64,000 bases of DNA from a virus, in IMG/VR virus record IMGVR_UViG_3300042935_001183, positions 1 to 64,000 of that record; one strand, 5' to 3'. The notes below the pieces were generated by a model. The model had not been told where the DNA came from. It did no database searches and saw only the letters and a list, made by a program, of their open reading frames with translations. Positions 31,286 to 38,430 of the stretch are shown one piece after another. The first letter of the stretch is position 1, and every line of letters begins with the position of its first letter. The position numbers and the translations under genes were made by a program.

Positions 31286-31564
31286 ATGTCATACGTAATT
31301 GTCTCAAAAGGTACTGGTTTAATCGTTACCGACGGTCCCAACAAGACTCGTGCCTACAAAACATTTGGTGCCGCCAAAGCAACTCGTACCCGTCTCTGCA
31401 ACAAAGCAGGTTGGAACGAAAGCCAACTGAACATTGTGAGCCGTGACACTTACACGGCACCCAAGATCACTGTTCGTAATTTGATGACAGGCAAGCCAGT
31501 GAAAATTGACGCTGACACACCTTGGGCTTGCCGAGTTGACAGCGAAGCCTACTGGAGCAATTGA
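31286..31564 (+). CDS. Small early protein of 92 residues
   Basis: Starts at ATG 31286 after AAAGGAG. Alpha/beta with MSYVIVSKGTGLIVTDGPNK, RAYKTFGAAKATRTRLCNKA and a C-terminal WACRVDSEAYWSN. The GLIVTDGPNKTRAYKTF and AAKATRTRL parts give a sequence like small phage early inhibitors, but no family is certain. Promoter cassette B lies just upstream; a five-gene or longer operon follows. Confidence 0.6.
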   Translation: MSYVIVSKGTGLIVTDGPNKTRAYKTFGAAKATRTRLCNKAGWNESQLNIVSRDTYTAPKITVRNLMTGKPVKIDADTPWACRVDSEAYWSN

Positions 31565-31565
31565 T

Positions 31566-31826
31566 ATGCGATACGGTAACATGCCTTACAAATATCGAGT
31601 GGTAACTAAGGTATCATCTAAGGAAGATGCTATCACAGATGTATTTGGACGTCAAATTTTGTTGACAACAAATAACTATCAAACAGCTCGCAAAGAGTGT
31701 ATTGAGTGGGCCGCTTATGATGACATTCTTGTGCATGTGATCAACCAGTTTGGCTCTAGCAAATTCTCATGTGACGGAGCCAGTGAGGCTTACGATCGTT
31801 ATCCTAAAACAGCGGAGACAGTATAA
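31566..31826 (+). CDS. Small early protein of 86 residues
   Basis: ATG 31566, preceded by GGAGCAATT within the previous gene end. A longer frame back to 31506 lacks a start site. Central QILLTTNNYQTARKECIEWA suggests an alpha/beta fold. The TAA at 31824-31826 overlaps the next ATG. Function unknown. Confidence 0.55.
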   Translation: MRYGNMPYKYRVVTKVSSKEDAITDVFGRQILLTTNNYQTARKECIEWAAYDDILVHVINQFGSSKFSCDGASEAYDRYPKTAETV

Positions 31827-31969
31827 TGAAAGTCGTATATAATGGTTTGTTGGGTGGCTGGTACATTGTGCGTGGAGCCCACCAAACACCTATCAGTGGT
31901 AGGTTCGACAGCAAAGAATCGGCACTGGCTCATTTGCGTAGACGCAACCCTTTCCATACCGGAGTTTAA
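31826..31969 (+). CDS. Small protein of 47 residues
   Basis: MKVVYNGLLGGWYIVRGAHQ, then TPISGRFDSKESALAHLRRR: a short beta-hairpin-plus-helix unit typical of small phage domains. ATG on the previous stop supports translation. Function unknown. Confidence 0.5.
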   Translation: MKVVYNGLLGGWYIVRGAHQTPISGRFDSKESALAHLRRRNPFHTGV

Positions 31970-31973
31970 TACA

Positions 31974-32174
31974 ATGCATCAAAACGTAGATAACCTTATT
32001 ATTAAATTTGCGGAAATCCTGGACAGAGATCCCTTGGATCAGATGGAGGACACCTACTCCATTCTGCGCAAATTTACAGAAGCCATTGCTCAAGACTGTA
32101 TGTCCAACTTGTATCTGAATGGATACGACGATGCAATGATGCAGATAAAACAACATTTGGGAATTGAAAAATGA
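31974..32174 (+). CDS. Small helical protein of 66 residues
   Basis: ATG 31974 (the longer frame to 31842 would overlap the 47-residue gene). All-helical and acidic: MHQNVDNLIIKFAEILDRDP then YLNGYDDAMMQIKQHLGIEK. Its stop overlaps the next start. No family known. Confidence 0.5.
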   Translation: MHQNVDNLIIKFAEILDRDPLDQMEDTYSILRKFTEAIAQDCMSNLYLNGYDDAMMQIKQHLGIEK

Positions 32175-32479
32175 AAAAATTAATCAGAGACGGTAAAGTA
32201 GCAGTATTGTACTCGCCCGGCTTTGGTGCTGGTTGGTCAACTTGGAATCAAGAGTTGCCCGAGCTGGTGTTCAATCCTGTGATTGTTGATTTTGTAGAAA
32301 AAGAACAATGGGATGAATTAGCAGTTTACGTTAGCCTCAAGTATCCTGACATCTACGACGGTGGCATGAGAGATCTAGAAATTGCCTGGCTTGATGTGGG
32401 TGCTGAATTTAGAATCCACGAGTACGACGGTAGCGAAAGCATTGAAGTCAAAGAAGAATTGATGTGGTTGGTTGCGTAA
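32171..32479 (+). CDS. Small acidic protein of 102 residues
   Basis: MKKLIRDGKVAVLYSPGFGA followed by GWSTWNQELPELVFNPVIVD, then acidic helices and a C-terminal beta strand (FRIHEYDGSESIEV). The VLYSPGFGAGWSTWN segment is a recognisable phage motif, but its function is unknown. The ATG overlaps the previous stop. The stop is again the end of GTTGCGTAA. Confidence 0.6.
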   Translation: MKKLIRDGKVAVLYSPGFGAGWSTWNQELPELVFNPVIVDFVEKEQWDELAVYVSLKYPDIYDGGMRDLEIAWLDVGAEFRIHEYDGSESIEVKEELMWLVA

Positions 32480-32488
32480 GGAAATAAA

Positions 32489-32785
32489 ATGACAGTAGAA
32501 TACGGAACTTGTCCTGTGTGCAACGGCTCTGGTCGTGTGACGCCAAGCCCTGAACAACAAAAATACAAACATGTCTATTCAGGCTACGACAAAGACACAG
32601 ACACCCTAGGTTGTTCCAATTGTGGCGGCCAGTACATGTACGGCACCCCACGTGGCAAAGTCCGATTGAACGCACAAGGTGATCCATGCACTCACCATTA
32701 TCAAAGCAGTAATGCCGGGCGATGTTTGACCAATTATGATTGTGTCCACTGTGGCGATCGTTATCAAATTGATTCGGGTGACTAA
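32489..32785 (+). CDS. DnaJ-type zinc-finger small protein
   Basis: 98 residues with three CxxC pairs: CPVCNGSG, CSNCGGQ and CVHCGD, plus C-terminal His and Cys residues. The CxxCxGxG pattern is that of DnaJ cysteine-rich repeats. It probably binds zinc and may bind unfolded protein or nucleic acid. AAGGAAATAAA precedes ATG 32489. Confidence 0.7.
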   Translation: MTVEYGTCPVCNGSGRVTPSPEQQKYKHVYSGYDKDTDTLGCSNCGGQYMYGTPRGKVRLNAQGDPCTHHYQSSNAGRCLTNYDCVHCGDRYQIDSGD

Positions 32786-33033
32786 TGAAAACCACACGAG
32801 TTGATGGCGGTAAAATTAGTTGGACCGATGAGTGGAAGGTTGGTGCTGTGGCAACAGCCACCGAGATGTTTGGCCTCCCGGGTACCCAAGCAGGTCGACG
32901 TTGGTTTTATCGTGTGCAATTTCTCAACGAAGAATGGCGCAGAAAAGGCAGAAAATCAGAGTTAAAAGTTCTGTTGTATTTTCGCAACACAGTAGATGCC
33001 ACGTTTTTCTGCTTAAAAAAGTCGCAGAAATAG
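32785..33033 (+). CDS. Small protein of 82 residues running into a promoter cassette
   Basis: ATG 32785 overlaps the previous TAA. The first 65 residues look like a real domain (WKVGAVATATEMFGLPGTQA, RRWFYRVQFLNEEWRRKG). The last 20 codons are read from the stem-loop part of promoter cassette C, so the C-terminus may be a by-product of cassette insertion. Function unknown. Confidence 0.5.
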   Translation: MKTTRVDGGKISWTDEWKVGAVATATEMFGLPGTQAGRRWFYRVQFLNEEWRRKGRKSELKVLLYFRNTVDATFFCLKKSQK

Positions 33034-33066
33034 CTGGTTGACCAGAATTGCCCATTTTGCTATAAT
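33006..33066 (+). promoter_or_regulatory. Promoter cassette C: stem-loop plus early promoter
   Basis: TTTCTGC (33006-33012) pairs with GCAGAAA (33024-33030). TTGACC 33038-33043 and TATAAT 33061-33066 follow, 17 bp apart. The promoter text matches cassette B over most of its length (GACCAGAATT.CCCATTTTG). Confidence 0.8.
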
Positions 33067-33095
33067 ACTTGTATAGTAAACAAAAAGGAGCTGGT

Positions 33096-33359
33096 ATGTT
33101 AAAATTTGCAAAGATTGCTCAAGTCGGTGACACCATCCGTGCATATGATTTCAAGCCGTTGATAGGCCGCGAAGATTGTTTTGTTGAAGGTGTTGTTCAA
33201 AAAATTGACAACCGTGGCTACGATTGTTTTGTGATTGTAGTGACCAAAGACAGCTGGTCAGATGCTGAAGATGCTGGCCGTGTTGGCAAAGAAGTGTTTG
33301 TTCCATTTGAAGTCAGCTTCATGGAATTTGATGCCCGTGTTATGAATCTCAGCCGCTAA
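33096..33359 (+). CDS. Small early protein of 87 residues, beta-rich
   Basis: ATG 33096 after AAAAAGGAGCTG. MLKFAKIAQVGDTIRAYDFK then REDCFVEGVVQKIDNRGYDC resembles an SH3/OB-like barrel. EVFVPFEVSFMEFDARVMNL ends it. Probably binds RNA, DNA or protein; unknown. Confidence 0.6.
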   Translation: MLKFAKIAQVGDTIRAYDFKPLIGREDCFVEGVVQKIDNRGYDCFVIVVTKDSWSDAEDAGRVGKEVFVPFEVSFMEFDARVMNLSR

Positions 33360-33371
33360 AAGGAAATCAAA

Positions 33372-33623
33372 ATGCGTCACGTATCTGGTTTTAGCAACAG
33401 CACCCGAATTCGTTTTATCATTGACGGATTTGGTATGTATGCAACCATCAATGATGTTTTTACAAAAACAGCCACAGTATCGCATGGTGCGGCTCTGCGA
33501 TATGCTGTGGAGTATCTGGCAGAAATTCGTCGTCGTAGTCCAGTTCTGGGCGAAAGCCGTCCAGTGGGCACCGTGATTACACACGAAGGTCACCAGGTCC
33601 AAATCAATTTGATGGCCAATTGA
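33372..33623 (+). CDS. Small early protein of 83 residues
   Basis: ATG 33372 after AAAAGGAAATC. Contains FIIDGFGMYATINDVFTKTA and a helix with LRYAVEYLAEIRRRSPVLGE, then a short beta end. Alpha/beta; no known family. The stop is 6 bp before the next early promoter. Confidence 0.6.
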   Translation: MRHVSGFSNSTRIRFIIDGFGMYATINDVFTKTATVSHGAALRYAVEYLAEIRRRSPVLGESRPVGTVITHEGHQVQINLMAN

Positions 33624-33629
33624 TTTTGG

Positions 33630-33658
33630 TTGACCAATAATTCCCAATTTGCTATAAT
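33630..33658 (+). promoter_or_regulatory. Early sigma70-type promoter
   Basis: TTGACC 33630-33635 and TATAAT 33653-33658, 17 bp apart, in a leader with ACAGGAGCAG before ATG 33691. Confidence 0.85.
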
Positions 33659-33690
33659 ATACACATACACTAACAAAACAGGAGCAGAAA

Positions 33691-34098
33691 ATGGCATATA
33701 TCGGAGCACAAGAAGTCAAGTCAATTCGCGACGCACTCAAAGCACAATTCCCCAAGTTTAAATTCAGTGCCCGTAAAGGCAGTGGTTCACTCAGCGTTGA
33801 AGTCACTGTTAAATCTGGTCCTATTGATTTCTTTGAAAATCACAATCAGACCATAGATCACCGTCATGTTGACAGTCGTCTTGCAGAAGGTTACATGCAG
33901 ATTAACCCCTACTGGTTCCAAGATCATTTTACTGGCGAAGCCAAGGATGCAATTGATCAGTTCTTGCGTATCATCAAGACTGCACCCGAGCGTCAGTGGT
34001 ACGACCGCAGTGATGCAATGACAGATTATTTTGACACCGCTTTTTACATTCACCTGAATATTGGTGAGTGGAGCAAGCCCTACGTATTAGTTAAGTAA
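33691..34098 (+). CDS. LPD29-like small protein
   Basis: 135 residues. GAQEVKSIRDALKAQFPKFK and FSARKGSGSLSVEVTVKSGP match the start of LPD29 (large polyvalent protein-associated) domains, which occur in phage and plasmid proteins that are co-injected or act early. The rest contains a HRHVDSRLAEGYMQINPYWF segment. Its function is unknown; an early host-takeover role is plausible. Confidence 0.55.
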   Translation: MAYIGAQEVKSIRDALKAQFPKFKFSARKGSGSLSVEVTVKSGPIDFFENHNQTIDHRHVDSRLAEGYMQINPYWFQDHFTGEAKDAIDQFLRIIKTAPERQWYDRSDAMTDYFDTAFYIHLNIGEWSKPYVLVK

Positions 34099-34110
34099 AC
34101 AGGAGACACC

Positions 34111-34842
34111 GTGAATCCCAAGACTTATTTTCACCCAGCAAATGGTTACAATCCTCGTTATGGTGTTCGTCGCACCAAAGCTACAGTGAATTCATTTAAG
34201 TATTCTGTTGATGATGTTTGGGGTGCGGCTGTAGCGGCACAACGTGTTAACGGAGAATATCTCAAAGAAGATAAGACCAATATAACTGAAGATGGTTCCT
34301 ATGAGACTCTCCAGAAGCGCAATCGTGACATCATGATGGACTTCCTGGCTGTGCCCGGTACCATCACCGACGAGGATCGTTTGATTGGTCGCGAGTGCCG
34401 TAGATTCTTGCAAAATGATCTTACCTTCCGTGCGCTCAAAGGCCAGCTCAGTGCATTTGATGCAAGTGTCAGCCGGGTTGTGGCTGTTGAAGATGAATTT
34501 GATACTGTACAACATCGACTGGAATTGGCTGTGGTTGCATGTTTGCCACAGAGCCATCAACGTGCATTGGTGCGCCAGTCAATCCAGGACCGTGTACGCA
34601 ATGCCAGCGGCGGCTATGTTGGCAATGTCAGCGACAAAGTAGCATTAGATGCAGAAGTTGTGAGTGCCAACTGGAGCAACACATACAACATTTTTTGGGT
34701 CACTGCAATTACCCAAGATAATCGAGCCTTGTTTTTCAGCTACAAATCTCAGCTGAATTCAGGTATCCAAATCAAATTGATTGGTACTGTAAAAGCTCAT
34801 CGTGACAACAAAACCCAACTCAATCGTGTTAAGGTGTTATAA
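34111..34842 (+). CDS. Phage protein of 243 residues sharing a domain with the gene at 24364
   Basis: GTG 34111 is set by CAGGAGACACC. PGTITDEDRLIGRECRRFLQ and LTFRALKGQLSAFDASVSRV correspond to a TITDEDR...(Y/F)...LT...LK..LS.F pattern also in the 24364 gene. The second half (LELAVVACLPQSHQRALVRQ, RVRNASGGYVGNVSDKVAL, then a beta-rich IFWVTAITQDNRALFFSYKS) suggests an OB/SH3-like C-terminus. Possible nucleic-acid-binding protein; unproven. Confidence 0.6.
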   Translation: MNPKTYFHPANGYNPRYGVRRTKATVNSFKYSVDDVWGAAVAAQRVNGEYLKEDKTNITEDGSYETLQKRNRDIMMDFLAVPGTITDEDRLIGRECRRFLQNDLTFRALKGQLSAFDASVSRVVAVEDEFDTVQHRLELAVVACLPQSHQRALVRQSIQDRVRNASGGYVGNVSDKVALDAEVVSANWSNTYNIFWVTAITQDNRALFFSYKSQLNSGIQIKLIGTVKAHRDNKTQLNRVKVL

Positions 34843-35090
34843 TGTTTGATAAAGATATTAATATTAGTAATCTCACTGGTCGTCAGGTTGAAATGCTGGA
34901 CATAATGTGGAGTCTTGAACACTATGAAGACATAGAAGCTTGGCAGGCAACTTTAGATCTTCAAGAACGAGAAATGAGCGAAACACTCATGCGATTGATT
35001 TTGCTAGAACTAGTTGACGAAACCATTAATGCTATTAACAAAGAAGACTTGTCCTTGGCCAAAGACTATTTGAAAAAGTTTCAACTATGA
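34842..35090 (+). CDS. Small helical protein of 82 residues
   Basis: ATG on the previous TAA. Helical and acidic: LTGRQVEMLDIMWSLEHYED then IEAWQATLDLQEREMSETLM and a C-terminal DLSLAKDYLKKFQL. I recall this pattern from T4-like marine phages; function unknown. Confidence 0.65.
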   Translation: MFDKDINISNLTGRQVEMLDIMWSLEHYEDIEAWQATLDLQEREMSETLMRLILLELVDETINAINKEDLSLAKDYLKKFQL

Positions 35091-35428
35091 ATCCCAAAGA
35101 CCATCAATTTTTGGCCATGTGGGACTGCTACGGTCTTGAGACCTTGATTGACATTACCGAAACTCAGGGCGCCAAAGTTTGGGCCGCACTAAAAGGTGAA
35201 CCCGATACTGTGAGGATTCCCAATTTGATGCACCTTGAACTCAGAGCACGTTATAATAGTCAACGACACTACGAAATTTATATTTTTAATGCTCAAGAAG
35301 GCATTACCAAAGATGACATTCAGGATATGTTTGATGCTGATCCGCAGACAGCCGCAGATACTATTCGCAGGATCGGTCATCGTTATTACAGCAATCGACG
35401 TGACGAACATGCAATTGCAATTAGATAA
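35087..35428 (+). CDS. Small phage protein of 113 residues
   Basis: Overlaps the previous gene by 4 bp. MNPKDHQFLAMWDCYGLETL, then RARYNSQRHYEIYIFNAQEG and DIQDMFDADPQTAADTIRRI: alpha/beta, possibly a small regulatory domain. I recall the pattern from phages of this type. Function unknown. Confidence 0.6.
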   Translation: MNPKDHQFLAMWDCYGLETLIDITETQGAKVWAALKGEPDTVRIPNLMHLELRARYNSQRHYEIYIFNAQEGITKDDIQDMFDADPQTAADTIRRIGHRYYSNRRDEHAIAIR

Positions 35429-35439
35429 GGAGCGCCAGC

Positions 35440-35862
35440 ATGGGACTTGATATGTATGCATACGTGGCTGCCAGAGCTGGACAACAAAGTGAGTTTTACG
35501 AGGGTGCCGAATTTGACCAAGATTCTAGGGATTTTGTCAACAAGGTAGTATCTAAACCACGTGAACTTGCTTACTGGCGCAAGCACCCTAACCTGCATGG
35601 TTGGATGGAACAACTGTGGAATCAACGCAACGGTGGCAATCAGGATGGCAACACCTTTAATGGTATTGAACTTGAGTTAACTTATGATGATTTAGAACGA
35701 CTTGAGCTTGATGTCATTGCAGGTACATTACCAGGTACATCTGGATTCTTTTTTGGTGATGATGCAGATGACCACTATCAAGATCAAGATCTTGAATTTA
35801 TACGGAACGCTCGAGCTGAGTTGTTCATGGGATTGAAAGTATTTTATAATTCTTCATGGTAA
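35440..35862 (+). CDS. Conserved-looking phage/bacterial protein (MGLDMY family)
   Basis: 140 residues with MGLDMYAYVAARAGQQSEFY, RELAYWRKHPNLHGWMEQLW and TSGFFFGDDADDHYQDQDLE, plus C-terminal MGLKVFYNSSW. This MGLDMY...YWRKHPNLHGWM...TSGFFFG pattern is a recurring small family of unknown function in phages and enterobacteria. AAGGAGCGCC precedes ATG 35440. Confidence 0.7.
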   Translation: MGLDMYAYVAARAGQQSEFYEGAEFDQDSRDFVNKVVSKPRELAYWRKHPNLHGWMEQLWNQRNGGNQDGNTFNGIELELTYDDLERLELDVIAGTLPGTSGFFFGDDADDHYQDQDLEFIRNARAELFMGLKVFYNSSW

Positions 35863-35868
35863 CATTGT

Positions 35869-36288
35869 ATGAAAATTGGACTTAGTTACAGCCGTTGTGT
35901 CCGAGATATTGTGGACGGTCGAGTAGACATCAACGACGTTTTGATTATCATCAGTCGCACGGATTTTGATCCTCACGATGATGAACAATGGGCTGGTATC
36001 TGGCAAGGATATCATCAGAGTAGCGGTTGGAGTAATCCCGAATGGGGCCACTATACAGACGAAGATGAAGCTAAGTTTCGTAGTGTCAGCATTGAACTTT
36101 GGGAATCAGGTAAACTGCACCAACCACGCAAGTTTGGTGCTCATCCAGCTCGCCGCTCTGAGATTTGGCTTGAGGCAGTACTGCCCAGCAGTGAACTCAA
36201 ACGCAACCCTGCGGCCCAGGATGCCTGGAATCGTTTCCAAACCATTGCAGGTCTGACCAATGTTAAATTGGACAAAGACTACCAATAA
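35869..36288 (+). CDS. Conserved-looking phage protein of 139 residues
   Basis: MKIGLSYSRCVRDIVDGRVD, VLIIISRTDFDPHDDEQWAG, IWQGYHQSSGWSNPEW and LHQPRKFGAHPARRSEIWLE. I recall this as conserved in T4-like marine phages with unknown role. Starts 6 bp after the previous stop without a strong ribosome-binding site; the operon ends in the leaderless promoter at 36294. Confidence 0.65.
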   Translation: MKIGLSYSRCVRDIVDGRVDINDVLIIISRTDFDPHDDEQWAGIWQGYHQSSGWSNPEWGHYTDEDEAKFRSVSIELWESGKLHQPRKFGAHPARRSEIWLEAVLPSSELKRNPAAQDAWNRFQTIAGLTNVKLDKDYQ

Positions 36289-36293
36289 AATGG

Positions 36294-36322
36294 TTGACCA
36301 ATTAATTGATTCGTGCTATAAT
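36294..36322 (+). promoter_or_regulatory. Early sigma70-type promoter, leaderless type
   Basis: TTGACC 36294-36299 and TATAAT 36317-36322, 17 bp apart; ATG 36329 is 6 nt after the -10 box. Confidence 0.8.
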
Positions 36323-36328
36323 ACATAC

Positions 36329-36478
36329 ATGGACAAAAAATTAACCAGTTTTGAGCGGGTAAATATGTTGCAAAAAAACAACACATTTGCTTGCTCAAAT
36401 ATAGCAGGAAAGGTTGACACAAAAACCCTTTTTTGCTATACTAATGATATGCTGATAAAAACAGCATACAAACTTTAA
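36329..36478 (+). CDS. Possible 49-residue product of a leaderless transcript
   Basis: ATG 36329 is exactly where the promoter predicts +1. The frame runs 49 codons but crosses a second promoter and its hairpin, and the sequence (MDKKLTSFERVNMLQKNNTF) has no sign of a fold. It may be a cassette region, not a gene. Confidence 0.3.
   Translation: MDKKLTSFERVNMLQKNNTFACSNIAGKVDTKTLFCYTNDMLIKTAYKL
36363..36468 (+). promoter_or_regulatory. Promoter cassette D with hairpin at the predicted RNA 5' end
   Basis: TGTTG(CAAAAAA)CAACA stem-loop, then TTGACA 36414-36419 and TATACT 36437-36442, 17 bp apart. The predicted +1 (36449) begins TATGCTG...CAGCATA (36448-36468, 7 bp stem), placing a hairpin at the RNA 5' end. 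The gene at 36508 is served. Confidence 0.7.
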
Positions 36479-36507
36479 CTTAATAGGCAACTTTGAAAGG
36501 CAACATT

Positions 36508-36867
36508 ATGTCAGAATCTAAACTCTTTACAGTAGCAGGTACCGCAACTAACGCAGACGGTACCACAAAGGCTCGCTTTGCTAACGACCTCGTCGCTCGC
36601 ATCAAGATCCTCAACAAGGCAGGATGCACAGCCATTAATTTGGTTGAACTCCCATCGCCCATGACAAAACTGCAGGCCCTGCAGTTCTTGCAAGACACAC
36701 AAGGCTACACTGGTGATGCCAGCTATGCCGTAGCCAACAAGCTGTCTGAGAAGACCAAGCTTGCCAAGAAAGGCGAGATCAAGGTAACTGCAAAGTCTGC
36801 AAAGACTGTGGCAACCAAGGCTCCTGTTGCAAAAACAGAAGTAAAGGCTCCTGAAGCCCAAGTATAA
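36508..36867 (+). CDS. Early protein of 119 residues in a single-gene unit
   Basis: ATG 36508 (TTG 36493 is unlikely). SKLFTVAGTATNADGTTKAR, then FANDLVARIKILNKAGCTAI and LVELPSPMTKLQALQFLQDT, ending in an Ala/Lys-rich tail. It stands alone with two promoters, a 5' hairpin and a strong terminator, the layout of a very highly expressed early protein. The fold is alpha/beta with a disordered tail; I recall similar proteins in marine phages without function. Confidence 0.65.
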   Translation: MSESKLFTVAGTATNADGTTKARFANDLVARIKILNKAGCTAINLVELPSPMTKLQALQFLQDTQGYTGDASYAVANKLSEKTKLAKKGEIKVTAKSAKTVATKAPVAKTEVKAPEAQV

Positions 36868-36887
36868 GCGCAATGCTTATATTAACA

Positions 36888-36912
36888 AGCGGCCCAAGAG
36901 GCCGCTTTTTTA
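36888..36912 (+). terminator. Intrinsic terminator
   Basis: AGCGGCC and GGCCGCT with a CAAGA loop and a run of T residues. A weaker ATAAGC/GCTTAT hairpin precedes it. Confidence 0.85.
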
Positions 36913-36988
36913 TGGCCTCTTAATCTAAAACCATAAATTATTAGAGTGCCAAAAACACCATATCTTTGTATCAGTCATAATTAAAAAT

Positions 36989-37243
36989 ATGTTAGATGAC
37001 AAAGTCTCAGAGGACACAATAAAATTACTACTCCTTGATTTATGCAAAGTAATGCACTCATATGGTTATAAAAAAATACGCATGGGACACATAATGCGTC
37101 TTTTAGGAATGGATTCTAAGTCTGCTAGCAAGTACGATGAAGACTACATAGAGCTTAACCATGAGTTTGAAGATTTGATTCACGAAACTGAGCAATCTCT
37201 GTTAAACGATATAACAATACCAATCGGTACAACCATACATTAA
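36989..37243 (+). CDS. Small protein of 84 residues
   Basis: MLDDKVSEDTIKLLLLDLCK then YKKIRMGHIMRLLGMDSKSA, acidic tail. Possibly a small helical domain with a helix-turn-helix-like IRMGHIMRLLGM segment. CATAAT lies 7 nt before the ATG with no clear -35. Function unknown. Confidence 0.5.
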   Translation: MLDDKVSEDTIKLLLLDLCKVMHSYGYKKIRMGHIMRLLGMDSKSASKYDEDYIELNHEFEDLIHETEQSLLNDITIPIGTTIH

Positions 37244-37244
37244 A

Positions 37245-37481
37245 ATGAGTATAAGCAATTTCAGAGCTCAAGAAGCTCTGTACATAGTTATTCTGCGAGA
37301 TAAGAATGCAGAGCAACTGCTCAAACAATGGGCCAAAGATTCAAATGTTCAGGTATCCATAGAAAATAATCGCATGAAGATATTTGAACAACGAGGCCTA
37401 TCTGTATTCCATTTGAATTGGTCACATGGTTGGGACAATATCACAATCTGGGATTGCTGGAACAAAAGACACATAGACTAA
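37245..37481 (+). CDS. Small protein of 78 residues
   Basis: MSISNFRAQEALYIVILRDK, EQLLKQWAKDSNVQVSIENN and a C-terminal WSHGWDNITIWDCWNKRHID. Starts 1 bp after the previous stop. Alpha/beta; no family known. Both this gene and the previous one are preceded or followed by a shared AGAGTGCCAAAAAC sequence (36943 and 37481). Confidence 0.5.
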   Translation: MSISNFRAQEALYIVILRDKNAEQLLKQWAKDSNVQVSIENNRMKIFEQRGLSVFHLNWSHGWDNITIWDCWNKRHID

Positions 37482-37496
37482 GAGTGCCAAAAACCA

Positions 37497-37525
37497 TTGA
37501 CATTGGTGGCATTTAATCATAAAAT
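37497..37525 (+). promoter_or_regulatory. Sigma70-type promoter (TTGACA-17-TAAAAT)
   Basis: TTGACA 37497-37502 and TAAAAT 37520-37525, 17 bp apart, followed by TTAAGGAG before ATG 37552. Confidence 0.7.
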
Positions 37526-37551
37526 ACTAGAGTCAACTTAAGGAGATTACA

Positions 37552-37737
37552 ATGACACAACACGAACAAATCGTAGCCGCTTACGAAAGCTACCTGGCAG
37601 AAAATGAGAAGTTTACCCAAAAGGGTGTTAAAGCGGCAGCCGCCCGTGCTCGCAAGGCCTTGCAAGAAATGAGCAAAGGCATCAAAGAGCGCCGTAAAGA
37701 AATCACAGCAGAAAAAGAAGCTTTGGCAACAAAATAA
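37552..37737 (+). CDS. Small basic helical protein, histone-like
   Basis: 61 residues, all helical: MTQHEQIVAAYESYLAENEK, KGVKAAAARARKALQEMSKG, RRKEITAEKEALATK. Rich in Ala, Lys, Arg and Glu. I recall similar small proteins in Burkholderiales and phages as histone-H1-like or unknown. A strong ribosome-binding site suggests abundant expression. DNA binding is possible. Confidence 0.6.
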   Translation: MTQHEQIVAAYESYLAENEKFTQKGVKAAAARARKALQEMSKGIKERRKEITAEKEALATK

Positions 37738-37738
37738 A

Positions 37739-37912
37739 ATGACTCAGTCCTGGACTCTTACAGTTGAAGAAGACCCAGAAACCGGTGATGCTATTCTTAA
37801 GTTCCCAGAGGATTTATTAGAAGCTGCCGGTTGGCAAGAAGGTGATGTCCTTAATTGGACAGACTTAAAGGATGGATCATGGGAATTAAAAAAGATTATA
37901 CAGAACAATTAG
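37739..37912 (+). CDS. Small AbrB/SpoVT-like protein
   Basis: 57 residues: SWTLTVEEDPETGDAILKFP, EDLLEAAGWQEGDVLNWTDL and KDGSWELKKIIQ. The VEEDPETGD...LKFP.DLL...GW.EGD.L.W pattern is that of small AbrB-like beta-barrel proteins found in cyanobacteria and phages. It starts 2 bp after the previous stop and overlaps the next gene by 34 bp. Confidence 0.6.
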   Translation: MTQSWTLTVEEDPETGDAILKFPEDLLEAAGWQEGDVLNWTDLKDGSWELKKIIQNN

Positions 37913-38430
37913 ATTTGTTTAATAGTATGTCCTCCACAACCGATACATTAAGTTTGGATTTAACAGACTCAACTGATGACAGTTCATGGCTTGATCAAGA
38001 TACCATGGCGTCCTCTAATACTGTGGATACAATTACACTAGGGTCAGGATACGGGTCAATGACAATATCAGGTGGAAGCCCGGTGTACACAATTGGACCA
38101 ATAACAACCGGAGTTTCAGGGCCAGGATTTAATTGGAGCAACACAGGTGCAGCCTCATCCGGTGTGCATGTTAACTCTAATCAAGGCAGTGGCGTAATTG
38201 ATGTCAAAGGTGAAAACGCTGATATCAAAATCAACGGAGTCAGTCTCAGTGACACACTAAAAGTAATTCAGGATCGTCTTAATTTATTACAACCCAATCC
38301 TGAATTAGAAGCTGAATGGGACCAACTACGTGAAGTAGGCGACCAGTATAGAAAACTCGAAGCTGAGTTTAAAGAAAAAACCAAAATGTGGAATACACTC
38401 AAAAGCATGCCACCACCGGAGATCAAATGA
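37879..38430 (+). CDS. Conserved-looking phage protein, probable virion component
   Basis: 183 residues from ATG 37879 (AAGGATGG upstream; GTG 37855 is an alternative). N-terminal acidic part, a Gly/Ser/Thr-rich middle (LGSGYGSMTISGGSPVYTIG), then NADIKINGVSLSDTLKVIQD and a coiled C-terminus with LNLLQPNPELEAEWDQLREV and SMPPPEI. I recall this design in T4-like marine phages next to structural genes. Function unproven. Confidence 0.65.
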   Translation: MGIKKDYTEQLDLFNSMSSTTDTLSLDLTDSTDDSSWLDQDTMASSNTVDTITLGSGYGSMTISGGSPVYTIGPITTGVSGPGFNWSNTGAASSGVHVNSNQGSGVIDVKGENADIKINGVSLSDTLKVIQDRLNLLQPNPELEAEWDQLREVGDQYRKLEAEFKEKTKMWNTLKSMPPPEIK

